Shown here one piece after another: positions 15,036 to 22,378 of a stretch of 38,261 nucleotides of DNA. This stretch comes from SIG607 sp045655165. GTDB taxonomy: Bacteria; Bacillota; Clostridia; Oscillospirales; Acutalibacteraceae. The stretch covers positions 1-38,261 of the forward strand of contig JAZOOT010000065.1 of assembly GCA_045655165.1 (NCBI GenBank), written 5' to 3'. Within the stretch, counting starts at the first letter, position 1. The number at the start of each line of letters is the position of its first letter. Both the position numbers and the translations under genes were made by a program. Below the pieces are notes generated by a model. It did no database searches and was not told where the DNA came from. It saw nothing but the letters and a program-made list of their open reading frames with translations.

Positions 15036-15064
15036 ATAATACCACAACAAAACAGATTATTCAA
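15036..15064 (-). promoter_or_regulatory. Sigma-A promoter of the NhaC gene
   Basis: On the minus strand TTGAAT, a 17-base spacer and TATTAT. Confidence 0.6.
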
Positions 15065-15099
15065 CAAAAATTTACACAGCGTTTTTTTGCAGTTAATAA

Positions 15100-15140
15100 T
15101 TGACATAAATTGGCGTAAATGATATACTCTAATTAGAGTA
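15100..15140 (+). promoter_or_regulatory. Sigma-A promoter of the slipin gene with a perfect palindrome
   Basis: TTGACA (15100-15105), a 17-base spacer and TATACT (15123-15128). The 16-base perfect palindrome TACTCTAATTAGAGTA (15125-15140) covers the end of the -10 and the expected start site, the usual place for a repressor operator. Confidence 0.8.
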
Positions 15141-15174
15141 CAAAAGTGCTACTATTATATAAAGGATGATGTGT

Positions 15175-16113
15175 ATGACATACGTTATTATTGCAATTAT
15201 TGTGGTTGTTTTCTTTTTGTGTTTAAGAATTGTTCCGCAGGCATCGGAATATGTTATTGAACGACTTGGAAAATATAAAAAAACCTGGGAGGCCGGCTTG
15301 CATATTTTAATTCCGCTTATTGACCGCACCGCTAAAAAGGTTACCTTAAAAGAACAGGTGCTTGATTCTCCGCCACAGCCCGTTATTACAAAAGACAATG
15401 TTACAATGCAAATTGACACCGTTGTTTACTTTAAAGTTTTTGATGCGAAACTTTTCACATACGGCGCAGTAAACCCAATTAGCGCACTTTCTAACCTTAC
15501 CGCAACAACCTTGCGTAATATTGTTGGTGAACTTGAACTTGACGACACACTTACTTCTCGCGATACCATTAACGGCAAAATGACCGAAATTTTAGATTCG
15601 GCCACCGACCAATGGGGTATTAAAGTAAACCGTGTTGAACTTAAAAACATTATTCCCCCTGCTGAAATTCAAAACGCAATGGAAAAACAAATGAAGGCAG
15701 AACGCGACCGCCGTGAAACCCTTTTGGAAGCAGAAGGACACAAAGCCGCTGTTATTACCAGAGCCGAGGGCGACAAACAGGCAATGATTTTGGCAGCCGA
15801 AGGCGAAAGAGATGCACGAATTGCAAGAGCCGAAGGTGAAGCAAAAGCAATTTTACTTGCTAAAAAAGCCGAAGCCGACGGTTTGGCTGCACTTAAAGCT
15901 GCCGGTGTTGACGAAGCAGTTTTGGAACTTAAAAAATATGAAGCTTTAATTCAAATGTCTAACGGTACTGCGGCTAAAATTATTGTTCCTACCGATGCAG
16001 TTGAAATGACCAAAGCAAATGTTGTATTCAGCGAAACCACTGGCATTGGCGATACAACAAAAGGAGCTAAAAAAGCAGAAAAAGCAAAAAAAGAAGACGC
16101 TTGCTGTGAATAA
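15175..16113 (+). CDS. SPFH/stomatin-family membrane protein (slipin/QmcA type)
   Basis: A 312-residue protein: N-terminal membrane anchor (about 2-20), SPFH/band-7 domain (about 20-190; VPQASEYVIERLGKY, LDSPPQPVITKDNVT, WGIKVNRVELKNI), then an Ala/Glu-rich coiled coil (about 190-240; AEGERDARIARAEGEAKA) and a short C-terminal tail ending CCE. Known: these proteins form large membrane rings or microdomains and often pair with NfeD or FtsH; no NfeD gene is beside it here. I use ATG 15175, 8 bases after AAAGGA; earlier in-frame ATGs at 15166 and 15169 overlap that site. Its promoter carries a palindrome suggesting repression. Function in membrane organisation or stress is inferred. Confidence 0.87.
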   Translation: MTYVIIAIIVVVFFLCLRIVPQASEYVIERLGKYKKTWEAGLHILIPLIDRTAKKVTLKEQVLDSPPQPVITKDNVTMQIDTVVYFKVFDAKLFTYGAVNPISALSNLTATTLRNIVGELELDDTLTSRDTINGKMTEILDSATDQWGIKVNRVELKNIIPPAEIQNAMEKQMKAERDRRETLLEAEGHKAAVITRAEGDKQAMILAAEGERDARIARAEGEAKAILLAKKAEADGLAALKAAGVDEAVLELKKYEALIQMSNGTAAKIIVPTDAVEMTKANVVFSETTGIGDTTKGAKKAEKAKKEDACCE

Positions 16114-16172
16114 TTAGGAGTTTTATTTATAAGCCCACATAAACCTAAGCGGTTATTTTCTTACCGCAAAAC

Positions 16173-16239
16173 TTGTCAATTCTTATATTTACTATATATA
16201 ATAAGGCATAACAGTGATGACTTTAAATCGGTGCCTTAT
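16173..16239 (+). promoter_or_regulatory. Promoter and inverted-repeat leader of the GH28 gene
   Basis: TTGTCA (16173-16178), an 18-base spacer and TATAAT (16197-16202). An 8-bp inverted repeat ATAAGGCA (16201-16208) / TGCCTTAT (16232-16239) starts at the -10 and spans the start of the transcript. It could be a repressor site or an RNA stem. Confidence 0.5.
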
Positions 16240-16285
16240 AAATTCAGGAATTGACTACGACTTTAGCAAATAGGAGAAAAAAATT

Positions 16286-17794
16286 ATGTTAAGCAGTTTA
16301 TCACAAAAGGAAGCAATTGTTTTATATTGGGAATTACCCGAAAATTACGAAAGCATTAAAGAATACGCCGTACTTTGCGATGGAAAGGTTATTGGCACCA
16401 CACAAAAAAGCCACCTTGAAATAAATGGACTTTTGGCTGACACCGCTTATACTTATAGTTTGGTTGCAAAACTAAATGATGGAAGTGAAATGGTATTAGA
16501 AGAAATTACTGTCAAAACCGAACCCGTTAAAAAGATGATTGATATTACTGCTGCCCCCTATTTTGCTGTTGGTGATGGTAAAACTCTTAACACAAAAAAA
16601 ATTCAGCAAGCAATAAACGACTGTAAAGAAAACGAATGTGTTTACGTTCCTGCAGGCGATTTTATGACAGGCGCTTTGTTCTTACATTCCGATATGGAAC
16701 TCTATTTAGAAAAAGGCGCTATTATTCACGGTACCGAAAATGTAGAAGATTATTCGCCCAAAATTAAAAGCCGTTTTGAAGGAACAGAAATGATGACCTA
16801 CGCTGGCTTAATAAACATTGGCGAACTTGACCGCGAAAAAGGTTATAACTGCAAAAACGTTAGAATTTGTGGTGAAGGTACTATTCGTGGCGGTGGAAGA
16901 CCTTTATGCGATAACGTTATTGCTATTGAAAGCGTTTTAATGGAAGACTACATTAAATCACTTGGTGATACAATTTCAGAGTACGACGCTATATTTACAA
17001 TTCCTGCCCGTGTTAGACCCCGTCTTATAAATATGAGTTGCGCACAAAACGTTGTTATGTGGGGCGTTAATGCCGAATACGGCGCAAGTTGGAATATACA
17101 TATGATATACTGCGATAACATTGTTACATATAAAACCGTTATCCGTTCGGAGAACGTAAATAACGGCGACGGTTGGGACCCGGATTCTTCAACCAACTGC
17201 ACTCTTTTTGCGGCCGAATTCTTTACGGGTGACGATGCCGTTGCAATTAAATCGGGCAAAAACCCCGAAGGCAACATTATAAATATACCTTGCGAACACA
17301 TTCGCGTATTTGACTGTATAAGCCATTACGGTCACGGTTTAACCATTGGCAGTGAAATGTCAGGCGGTGTTAGTGACATTAAGGTTTGGAACTGCGATAT
17401 GGGTAATTCTTTATACGGTTTTGAAATTAAAGGCACCAAAAAGCGCGGTGGTTACGTTCGCGATGTTCACGTTAAAAACTGCAAACTTTGCCGAATTCTT
17501 TTACATTCAGTTCCTTATAACGATGACGGCGAAGCTGGTCCAAGTGCCCCAATTTTTGAAGACTGCAGTTTTGAAAATATGCACTTAACCGCCAAAATGA
17601 TGAACATTTACAACGGCAACAAAATTGAATACTGCAACGCAATTACTATTGAGGGCTTTGATGTGCCGGGACACTTTGTTAAAAATGTTAAATTTAAAAA
17701 CATTGTTGTTGATAACGGTGAAGACAGCCATATGCAATACTTTGCAATGCAACGTTGTAAAGGAATTTCTTTTGAAAACGTTTATTGTAAATAA
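16286..17794 (+). CDS. Glycoside hydrolase family 28 (polygalacturonase-like), cytoplasmic, with N-terminal Fn3-like domain
   Basis: A 502-residue protein. Residues ~1-80 form a fibronectin-III-like domain. From ~85 on it is a right-handed beta-helix with the GH28 catalytic pattern: NNGDGWDPDSS (292-302, matching NTDG), FTGDDAVAIKSG (GDD around 315-317), YGHGLTIGSE (GHG 349-351) and EIKGTKKRGG (matching RIK). GH28 enzymes hydrolyse galacturonic-acid linkages in pectin or rhamnogalacturonan. No signal peptide or membrane segment is seen, so it should act on imported oligosaccharides, probably as an exo-enzyme. TAGGAG (16271-16276) fits ATG 16286. No transporter, lyase or regulator of pectin use lies next to it. 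Exact linkage unknown. Confidence 0.9.
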   Translation: MLSSLSQKEAIVLYWELPENYESIKEYAVLCDGKVIGTTQKSHLEINGLLADTAYTYSLVAKLNDGSEMVLEEITVKTEPVKKMIDITAAPYFAVGDGKTLNTKKIQQAINDCKENECVYVPAGDFMTGALFLHSDMELYLEKGAIIHGTENVEDYSPKIKSRFEGTEMMTYAGLINIGELDREKGYNCKNVRICGEGTIRGGGRPLCDNVIAIESVLMEDYIKSLGDTISEYDAIFTIPARVRPRLINMSCAQNVVMWGVNAEYGASWNIHMIYCDNIVTYKTVIRSENVNNGDGWDPDSSTNCTLFAAEFFTGDDAVAIKSGKNPEGNIINIPCEHIRVFDCISHYGHGLTIGSEMSGGVSDIKVWNCDMGNSLYGFEIKGTKKRGGYVRDVHVKNCKLCRILLHSVPYNDDGEAGPSAPIFEDCSFENMHLTAKMMNIYNGNKIEYCNAITIEGFDVPGHFVKNVKFKNIVVDNGEDSHMQYFAMQRCKGISFENVYCK

Positions 17795-17800
17795 AAAACA

Positions 17801-17831
17801 CCCCGCTTCGCAAAGAAGCGGGGCTTATGTT
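17801..17831. terminator. Bidirectional rho-independent terminator
   Basis: CCCCGCTTC (17801-17809) pairs with GAAGCGGGG (17815-17823); there are A tracts on the left and T tracts on the right. It ends the GH28 gene and the convergent PRTase-like gene. Confidence 0.88.
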
Positions 17832-17833
17832 TT

Positions 17834-18475
17834 TTAAAGTTTTGAAAAGCCGTGGCAGTTAATTAAAGCGTCAATCTTTTCACCGCGTTTACACATTGGG
17901 CAATCGTGTGAGGGATGATTTTCATAGTCCATTAAATCTTTTGGATTAAATGCTGAATGAACTTCGTAACCGGCACAGGTACTTGCGGTAGAGAAAATTG
18001 CGGCAACACCGCTAACATTACCGCCGTAATATTTAACGGCGTCTACTGCCGATTCAACAGTTTTTCCCGAAGCCACCGAAACAGCAAGCAGTAAAACATT
18101 TTTGCCTTGTATCATTGGAGCAATATTGTCCCTGAATAACAGTTGGTTTGTGTTGGTTGTTTCGGGGGTTACAACGTAAATGGTTTTGTGGGAATTCATA
18201 TTTATAAAATCCCCTTTTGTAAGTTCTTGCGCAAGGCAGGTGCCAATAACTTCGGTGCCGTCAAGGCAAAGAATTGTATCAACAATAGTGTTATGGTAAT
18301 AATATGAACAAAGTTCTTCGGCTACTGCTTTGGCTTCTGAAAGGCGCGCTTTTTGAGCCACAACATCAATATAATAATTGGTGTGACAGTTACTTGTAGC
18401 AAAATGACCCCTTGCAACGCGCAAATACAAGTTTTTACGTTTTGTTTCATATTTAAAGGTTGTCTTTGTTGGCAT
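17834..18475 (-). CDS. Phosphoribosyltransferase-fold protein (orotate-PRTase-like) with altered PRPP loop
   Basis: A 213-residue protein resembling type-I PRTases of the PyrE type: LCLDGTEVIGTCLA as the pre-domain strand, and KNVLLLAVSVASGKTVESAVDAVKYYGG where the PRPP loop should be, written here as LLLAVSVASGKTVESA. The usual two acidic residues of the PRPP loop (as in DDVxTTG) are replaced by V-S, so normal PRPP chemistry is doubtful. The C-terminus has CPMCKRGEKIDALIN, a Cys pair often seen in this subgroup. AAGGAGG precedes the ATG. It is divergent from the Sfp-like gene. No other pyrimidine genes are adjacent. It may be a regulator or a specialised transferase. Confidence 0.65.
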   Translation of the reverse strand: MPTKTTFKYETKRKNLYLRVARGHFATSNCHTNYYIDVVAQKARLSEAKAVAEELCSYYYHNTIVDTILCLDGTEVIGTCLAQELTKGDFINMNSHKTIYVVTPETTNTNQLLFRDNIAPMIQGKNVLLLAVSVASGKTVESAVDAVKYYGGNVSGVAAIFSTASTCAGYEVHSAFNPKDLMDYENHPSHDCPMCKRGEKIDALINCHGFSKL

Positions 18476-18504
18476 ATAATTACCTCCTTATTTTTTGTAA
18501 TACT

Positions 18505-18533
18505 ATTTTACAATAAAATTCTATCAATTACAA
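18505..18533 (-). promoter_or_regulatory. Sigma-A promoter of the PRTase-like gene
   Basis: On the minus strand TTGTAA, a 17-base spacer and TAAAAT, about 30 bases before the start codon. Confidence 0.55.
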
Positions 18534-18570
18534 GTGTTTTATGTTATTATGTAATAAAGGGGTGAGTGGT

Positions 18571-19131
18571 TTGTATTGGGTAATAAAGCCGATTTCGGCG
18601 TTTTCTGATAATGACTATAATAATTGTATTTCTTTAATGGACCAAAAAAGAAGAAAATATATTGAAAGTATAACAAATGAAAACAAAAAAAAGCAAACGG
18701 TTTACGGCGAATGGTTGGTTAAAACTGCTTTATCAAAAATGCTTGACACCAATATTGAAAGTATTATATTAGAACGAAAAAACGGAAAACCCTTTATTAA
18801 AAACTTTCCGCTTTTTGTTAGCATTAGCCACAGCGGTAATTTTGTTGCAGCGGCATTTAATGAAACCGAAATTGGCATTGATATTGAAGTTATGCGCGAA
18901 GTAAATTTAGCAGTTGCCAAAAAGTTTTGCGTTGCCACCGATTTAGAATTTTTAAACAGCCAAGAAAATAAAACAGAGGCATTTTTAAAAATTTGGACAA
19001 CCAAAGAAGCATTTTTAAAAATGACAGGCGACGGCATTAAAGATATGAAAAAAATTTCGTATAACCAATTAAAACCGCTTCATTTTTTTGAACAAGGTTG
19101 CATTATAACAATAATAAAAGCAGAGGATTAG
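18571..19131 (+). CDS. 4'-phosphopantetheinyl transferase (Sfp type)
   Basis: About 186 residues if started at TTG 18571, 5 bases after AAAGGGGTGA. The frame is open back to an ATG at 18541, but that lies in the likely promoter and has no ribosome site. Motifs are FVSISHSGNFVAAAF, EIGIDIEVM (Mg/CoA-binding Asp and Glu) and WTTKEAFLKMTGDG. It transfers phosphopantetheine from CoA to a Ser of acyl- or peptidyl-carrier proteins. No carrier protein or synthase is next to it, so it may serve fatty-acid ACP or distant clusters. Its stop codon lies in the loop of a terminator shared with ytfJ. Confidence 0.87.
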   Translation: MYWVIKPISAFSDNDYNNCISLMDQKRRKYIESITNENKKKQTVYGEWLVKTALSKMLDTNIESIILERKNGKPFIKNFPLFVSISHSGNFVAAAFNETEIGIDIEVMREVNLAVAKKFCVATDLEFLNSQENKTEAFLKIWTTKEAFLKMTGDGIKDMKKISYNQLKPLHFFEQGCIITIIKAED

Positions 19132-19146
19132 TCCCTCTGCTTTTTC
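19116..19146. terminator. Bidirectional terminator overlapping two convergent stop codons
   Basis: AAAAGCAGAGG (19116-19126) pairs with CCTCTGCTTTT (19134-19144) around a 7-base loop (19127-19133). The TAG of the Sfp-type gene (19129-19131) and the TAA of ytfJ (19128-19130, minus) both fall in the loop. Confidence 0.88.
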
Positions 19147-19490
19147 TTTTCGAATATTTCCTTTGCGGTATCTATAAGAAGTTCTGCCAGTGCTGTGGCA
19201 GTTTGGTTTTCACTTTTAATACTAACAGTTTTAACCTTGCCGTCTTTTACAACCAAAAAACTTATTGGGGTAAGTTTTACATTTGCACCGTTTCCCGTTG
19301 GCGTTGCTTTGTGTTTACCAGCAGGTATATCACCGCCGCCTGCGGCATAGTTTACCGACAATTTGTTTATTGGAATAAAGGTAAAACCATCTTTTTCAAA
19401 GGGTGCCGAGCAAACGGAATTTTCGTTAACAAGTTTTATTATATTTGTTACTGTTTCATTCATTACGCCTTGTACCGAATTTTTATCCAT
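19128..19490 (-). CDS. ytfJ: GerW-family spore protein YtfJ
   Basis: About 120 residues from the ATG at 19490, which has GAAAGGA 8 bases upstream; a longer frame begins at 19514 without a better site. Family pattern: NSVQGVMNETVTNII, FIPINKLSVNYAAGGGD and VKLTPISFLVVKDGKV. Known: YtfJ/GerW is made in the forespore of Bacillus and is needed for normal spore germination; homologues also occur across Clostridia. The start overlaps the stop of ytfI by 8 bases, the same gene pair as in Bacillus. It supports a spore-forming ancestry, but other sporulation genes are not in the window. Confidence 0.88.
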   Translation of the reverse strand: MDKNSVQGVMNETVTNIIKLVNENSVCSAPFEKDGFTFIPINKLSVNYAAGGGDIPAGKHKATPTGNGANVKLTPISFLVVKDGKVKTVSIKSENQTATALAELLIDTAKEIFEKKKQRD

Positions 19491-20091
19491 TTGCTTTTTC
19501 CTTTCTTGCGTCAAGTAAAATTTTAACTGCTGCCAACACCCCGAAAATTACCCTTAAACGTAAAATTAGGTTTAGCGAAAAAACATTTTCTTCTGCCAAA
19601 AAATCACAGTTAATTTGGGTGTTTACGGCATTTTTTTTAGTTTTTACTGTGTTTGTAATACCGCTTACCATTGGGTAAACAAACGCACAAGCCGAACCGT
19701 AAATAAGCGCGGCGTTTTCACCGCCTGCAATAAACTTTATGTTAAGTTTTAAAATTTTAAGGTGCCTTACGGCTTCCCCTGCCCTGCCAAGAATTTCTAA
19801 TACGCGGGTTAAAAGCCCTTTAAAAGTTTCTAACGTACCGTTTGTTTTTAGTGCGGTTTTAAAGGCGGTCGAATTTTCAATTTCAGAAAGCCCTAAAATT
19901 TTAAAAACCTTATTATCTTTTTTCTTTTTATTACTTTTTTTCGGTTTAATTTCTTTGCCTAAAATTCTAATTAAAAATTTTACACCGCCGTTATCGGCGT
20001 TTATTATTACGTCTACATTTAAAAGCAATACAAAAAGCAGTATTAAAAAAAGGCACAGCAAAACAGCGCCAAGTATTTTTAAAAGCAACAT
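19483..20091 (-). CDS. ytfI: DUF2953 protein (YtfI-like), membrane-anchored
   Basis: A 202-residue protein with an N-terminal membrane helix (about 3-25, very Leu-rich), a basic linker (KPKKSNKKKKDNK) and a DUF2953 domain with LKILKLNIKFIAGGENAALIYGS in its middle (here LKILKLNIKF then IAGGENAALIYGS). Known: YtfI sits with YtfJ in sporulating Firmicutes; its molecular role is not established. It overlaps ytfJ by 8 bases (ATGGATAA). The promoter is at 20122-20150 on the minus strand and the ribosome site is AAGGCGGGC. The call rests on the domain pattern and the conserved neighbour. Confidence 0.8.
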   Translation of the reverse strand: MLLLKILGAVLLCLFLILLFVLLLNVDVIINADNGGVKFLIRILGKEIKPKKSNKKKKDNKVFKILGLSEIENSTAFKTALKTNGTLETFKGLLTRVLEILGRAGEAVRHLKILKLNIKFIAGGENAALIYGSACAFVYPMVSGITNTVKTKKNAVNTQINCDFLAEENVFSLNLILRLRVIFGVLAAVKILLDARKEKANG

Positions 20092-20121
20092 TTTGCCCGC
20101 CTTCTTTCCTTCTTTTTTTAT

Positions 20122-20150
20122 ATTTTACCACGATAATTATTCTAATTCAA
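20122..20150 (-). promoter_or_regulatory. Promoter of ytfI-ytfJ
   Basis: On the minus strand TTGAAT, a 17-base spacer and TAAAAT with an upstream TGG. It resembles a vegetative sigma-A promoter; no clear SigF/SigG-type motif was recognised. Confidence 0.5.
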
Positions 20151-20227
20151 TAAAATTTTAAAATACCACTTTCCAAAGCCGCTTTTTTATGTTATTATTT
20201 AATTCCACATTTATTTTGAGGTGAATT

Positions 20228-20986
20228 ATGGAACAAAAAATATTATCGGCAATATTAGATGTTTCGGTTTCTTTGGCGGAATCGGGCGCGGAAATCAGCC
20301 GTATTGAAGAAAGCATAACGCGTATGTGTTCGGCATATAATTTTTGCAGAGTTGATGTTTATGCCACAACTTCGCACATTTTGGCTTCTGTCGAAACCAA
20401 AGACGGTGACGTTAAAATGCTTCAGCGCAGGGTTTTTGGCAGTTCTTTAAATATTGAAAAATTGCACCGCTTAAATTCGCTTGTTAGGTATATTTCTGCG
20501 GACGCGCCAACGGCACAAGAAATTAAAGAAAAAACCGCCGAAATCAACGCAACAAAAAAGAATTCTGCTTACATTTTACCACTATTTTATGGCATTATTG
20601 CGGTTGCATTTGCTTTTTTCTTTGGTTGCCGAAACTTAAGCGAAGCGGTGGTTGCCTTTATTGTGGGCAATGCTATTGGCGTTTTAGAGGTTTTGTTTGG
20701 TAAAATAGAAATGAACAAAATTTTAATGCGTTTTGTTTGTTCGCTTTTTGCTTCGTTTTTAGTAATGTTTTTTATTTCGGTTGGTTTTATAACTAACCCC
20801 GACTATGTAATTATTGGTAACATTATGTCGCTTATACCTGGTGTCGGAATTACCAACGCTTTAAGAGATTTGCTTTCGGGAGATATTATTACAGGCATTT
20901 TACGTTCAATTGAGGCGTTGATTTTAACCGTTGCTATTGCTTTGGGGTTTGCTTTGCCAAGCATTATTTTAGGAGGTGGGTTTTAA
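20228..20986 (+). CDS. ThrE/YjjP-type exporter, N-terminal half
   Basis: A 252-residue protein of the threonine/serine exporter family (YjjP half). A soluble N-terminal domain (about 1-110; SLAESGAEISRIEESITRMC, RVDVYATTSHILAS) is followed by about five membrane helices (about 115-250) with NIMSLIPGVGITNALRDLLSGD. Known: in two-gene systems YjjP and YjjB together form an exporter, of Thr/Ser in ThrE and of succinate in E. coli YjjPB. GAGGTGA precedes ATG 20228. The next gene, encoding the YjjB half, starts at the base after this stop codon. Substrate not determinable. Confidence 0.88.
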   Translation: MEQKILSAILDVSVSLAESGAEISRIEESITRMCSAYNFCRVDVYATTSHILASVETKDGDVKMLQRRVFGSSLNIEKLHRLNSLVRYISADAPTAQEIKEKTAEINATKKNSAYILPLFYGIIAVAFAFFFGCRNLSEAVVAFIVGNAIGVLEVLFGKIEMNKILMRFVCSLFASFLVMFFISVGFITNPDYVIIGNIMSLIPGVGITNALRDLLSGDIITGILRSIEALILTVAIALGFALPSIILGGGF

Positions 20987-21442
20987 ATGGAATTTTTAGA
21001 TTTTTTCATTCCCGTAATATCTTCTTTAATTGGTACTTTTGGTTTTGGCGTGTTGTTTAATGCCCGCGGTAAAAAACTTGTTTTGGCAGCGGTTGGCGGT
21101 ATGCTTTCCTGCGTGTTTTACCTTAGTTTTGTTTACCTTTTTACAAACGAAATTTTTGCTTGTTTGTTGGCATCAGTTTTGGTTAGCATTTATGCCGAAA
21201 TTCTTGCAAGGCAAGTTAAAACCCCTGTATCTTCTTTTTCAATTCCCTGCCTTATTCCGTTAATTCCCGGCAGCGCGCTTTATTATTCAATTAAATTTGC
21301 GCTTAATAATGATTGGGTTTCGTTTGCATCAAAAGCAACCTACACAATAAGCATTGCCGCGGCGCTGTCACTTGGCGTTATTATTGTAAACACGGTGGCA
21401 AGGCATTTGGGCAAAAGAACACCGCGAGCTGTTCATGAATAA
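20987..21442 (+). CDS. ThrE/YjjB-type exporter, C-terminal half
   Basis: A 151-residue all-membrane protein with about four or five helices and the YjjB signature FSIPCLIPLIPGSALYYS. It follows the YjjP half directly with an internal AGGAGGTG site (20971-20978), so the two form one exporter complex in equal amounts. Its stop overlaps the start of the dipeptidase gene by 8 bases (ATGAATAA), so a peptidase and an amino-acid-type exporter are produced together. That pairing hints at disposal of amino acids released from dipeptides. Confidence 0.88.
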   Translation: MEFLDFFIPVISSLIGTFGFGVLFNARGKKLVLAAVGGMLSCVFYLSFVYLFTNEIFACLLASVLVSIYAEILARQVKTPVSSFSIPCLIPLIPGSALYYSIKFALNNDWVSFASKATYTISIAAALSLGVIIVNTVARHLGKRTPRAVHE

Positions 21443-22346
21443 GTACAGAGTTTTTGATTTGCACTGCGATACCGCAGATAAACTTATAAAAGGCAAAAAT
21501 TTAATAAGCAACAATGCCCACATTGATTTACTTCGTGCAAATGAATTTGACTGTTACGTGCAGTGTTTTTCTTGCTTTACAAAAGAAGAAAGCGGTGCCA
21601 CCGCCCTTTTTAAAAAAAAGAAAACGGCACTTTTAACTGAAATAAACAAAAACGGCAGTTTAATTGCATTAGCAAAAAGCGGGCAAGAACTAAAACAAAA
21701 TACGGAAAACAAAAAAATGAGCGCAATCTTAACCCTTGAAGGCACTGCGGGCATTAACCACAACCCCGGTGCCTTAGAAAACTTACGGCAAACGGGGTTT
21801 AGAATGTGCTCTCTTTGTTGGAACGAACAAAACGTTTTAACCGGCTCTAACCAAACAGGAGGTGGGCTAACCCAAAAGGGCAAAGATTTTGTTAAAGAGG
21901 CAAACCGCCTTGGTATGTTTATTGATGTTAGCCACATTAGTGACTGTGGCTTTTGGGATATTATAAAAATTTCCCGTTTACCCGTTATTGCTTCACACTC
22001 TAACAGCCGTTTTGTACACCCGCATAAACGGAATATAACTAACGATATGTTTTTGGCAATTTGCCAAACGGGCGGTGTGGTTGGTATAAATCTTTATACC
22101 GATTTCTTGTCAAAAAACGGCAGTATAGATGATATTGTTCGCCATATTTTTCACTTTTTGGAACTCGCGGGCAATGCTGACCATATTGCACTTGGCGGAG
22201 ATTTAGACGGTTGCGATAATTTGGCAAACGGAATAGCCAATATAACGGACTATAAAAAAATAGCAAATGCACTGAATAAAGCGGGTTTAGACCAAAATAC
22301 AATAAACAAAATTTTATTTAATAACGCATATAAACTGTTTACATAA
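21435..22346 (+). CDS. Membrane-dipeptidase-family (M19) dipeptidase
   Basis: A 303-residue protein of peptidase family M19. Metal-ligand motifs are DLHCDT (H10, D12), ILTLEGT (bridging Glu), DVSHIS, VIASHSNSR and HIALGGDLDG. It is a binuclear-zinc enzyme that cleaves dipeptides, including some with D-residues. There is no signal peptide, so it is cytoplasmic. It overlaps the exporter gene by 8 bases and ends with a terminator. Relatives are shorter than mammalian renal dipeptidase, as here. The exact dipeptide range is unknown. Confidence 0.9.
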   Translation: MNKYRVFDLHCDTADKLIKGKNLISNNAHIDLLRANEFDCYVQCFSCFTKEESGATALFKKKKTALLTEINKNGSLIALAKSGQELKQNTENKKMSAILTLEGTAGINHNPGALENLRQTGFRMCSLCWNEQNVLTGSNQTGGGLTQKGKDFVKEANRLGMFIDVSHISDCGFWDIIKISRLPVIASHSNSRFVHPHKRNITNDMFLAICQTGGVVGINLYTDFLSKNGSIDDIVRHIFHFLELAGNADHIALGGDLDGCDNLANGIANITDYKKIANALNKAGLDQNTINKILFNNAYKLFT

Positions 22347-22378
22347 AAACCGCAACCAATAAAGGTTGCGGTTTTTGT
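22345..22378. terminator. Bidirectional rho-independent terminator
   Basis: AAAAACCGCAACC (22345-22357) pairs with GGTTGCGGTTTTT (22364-22376). It serves the dipeptidase operon and the convergent asnB. Confidence 0.9.
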
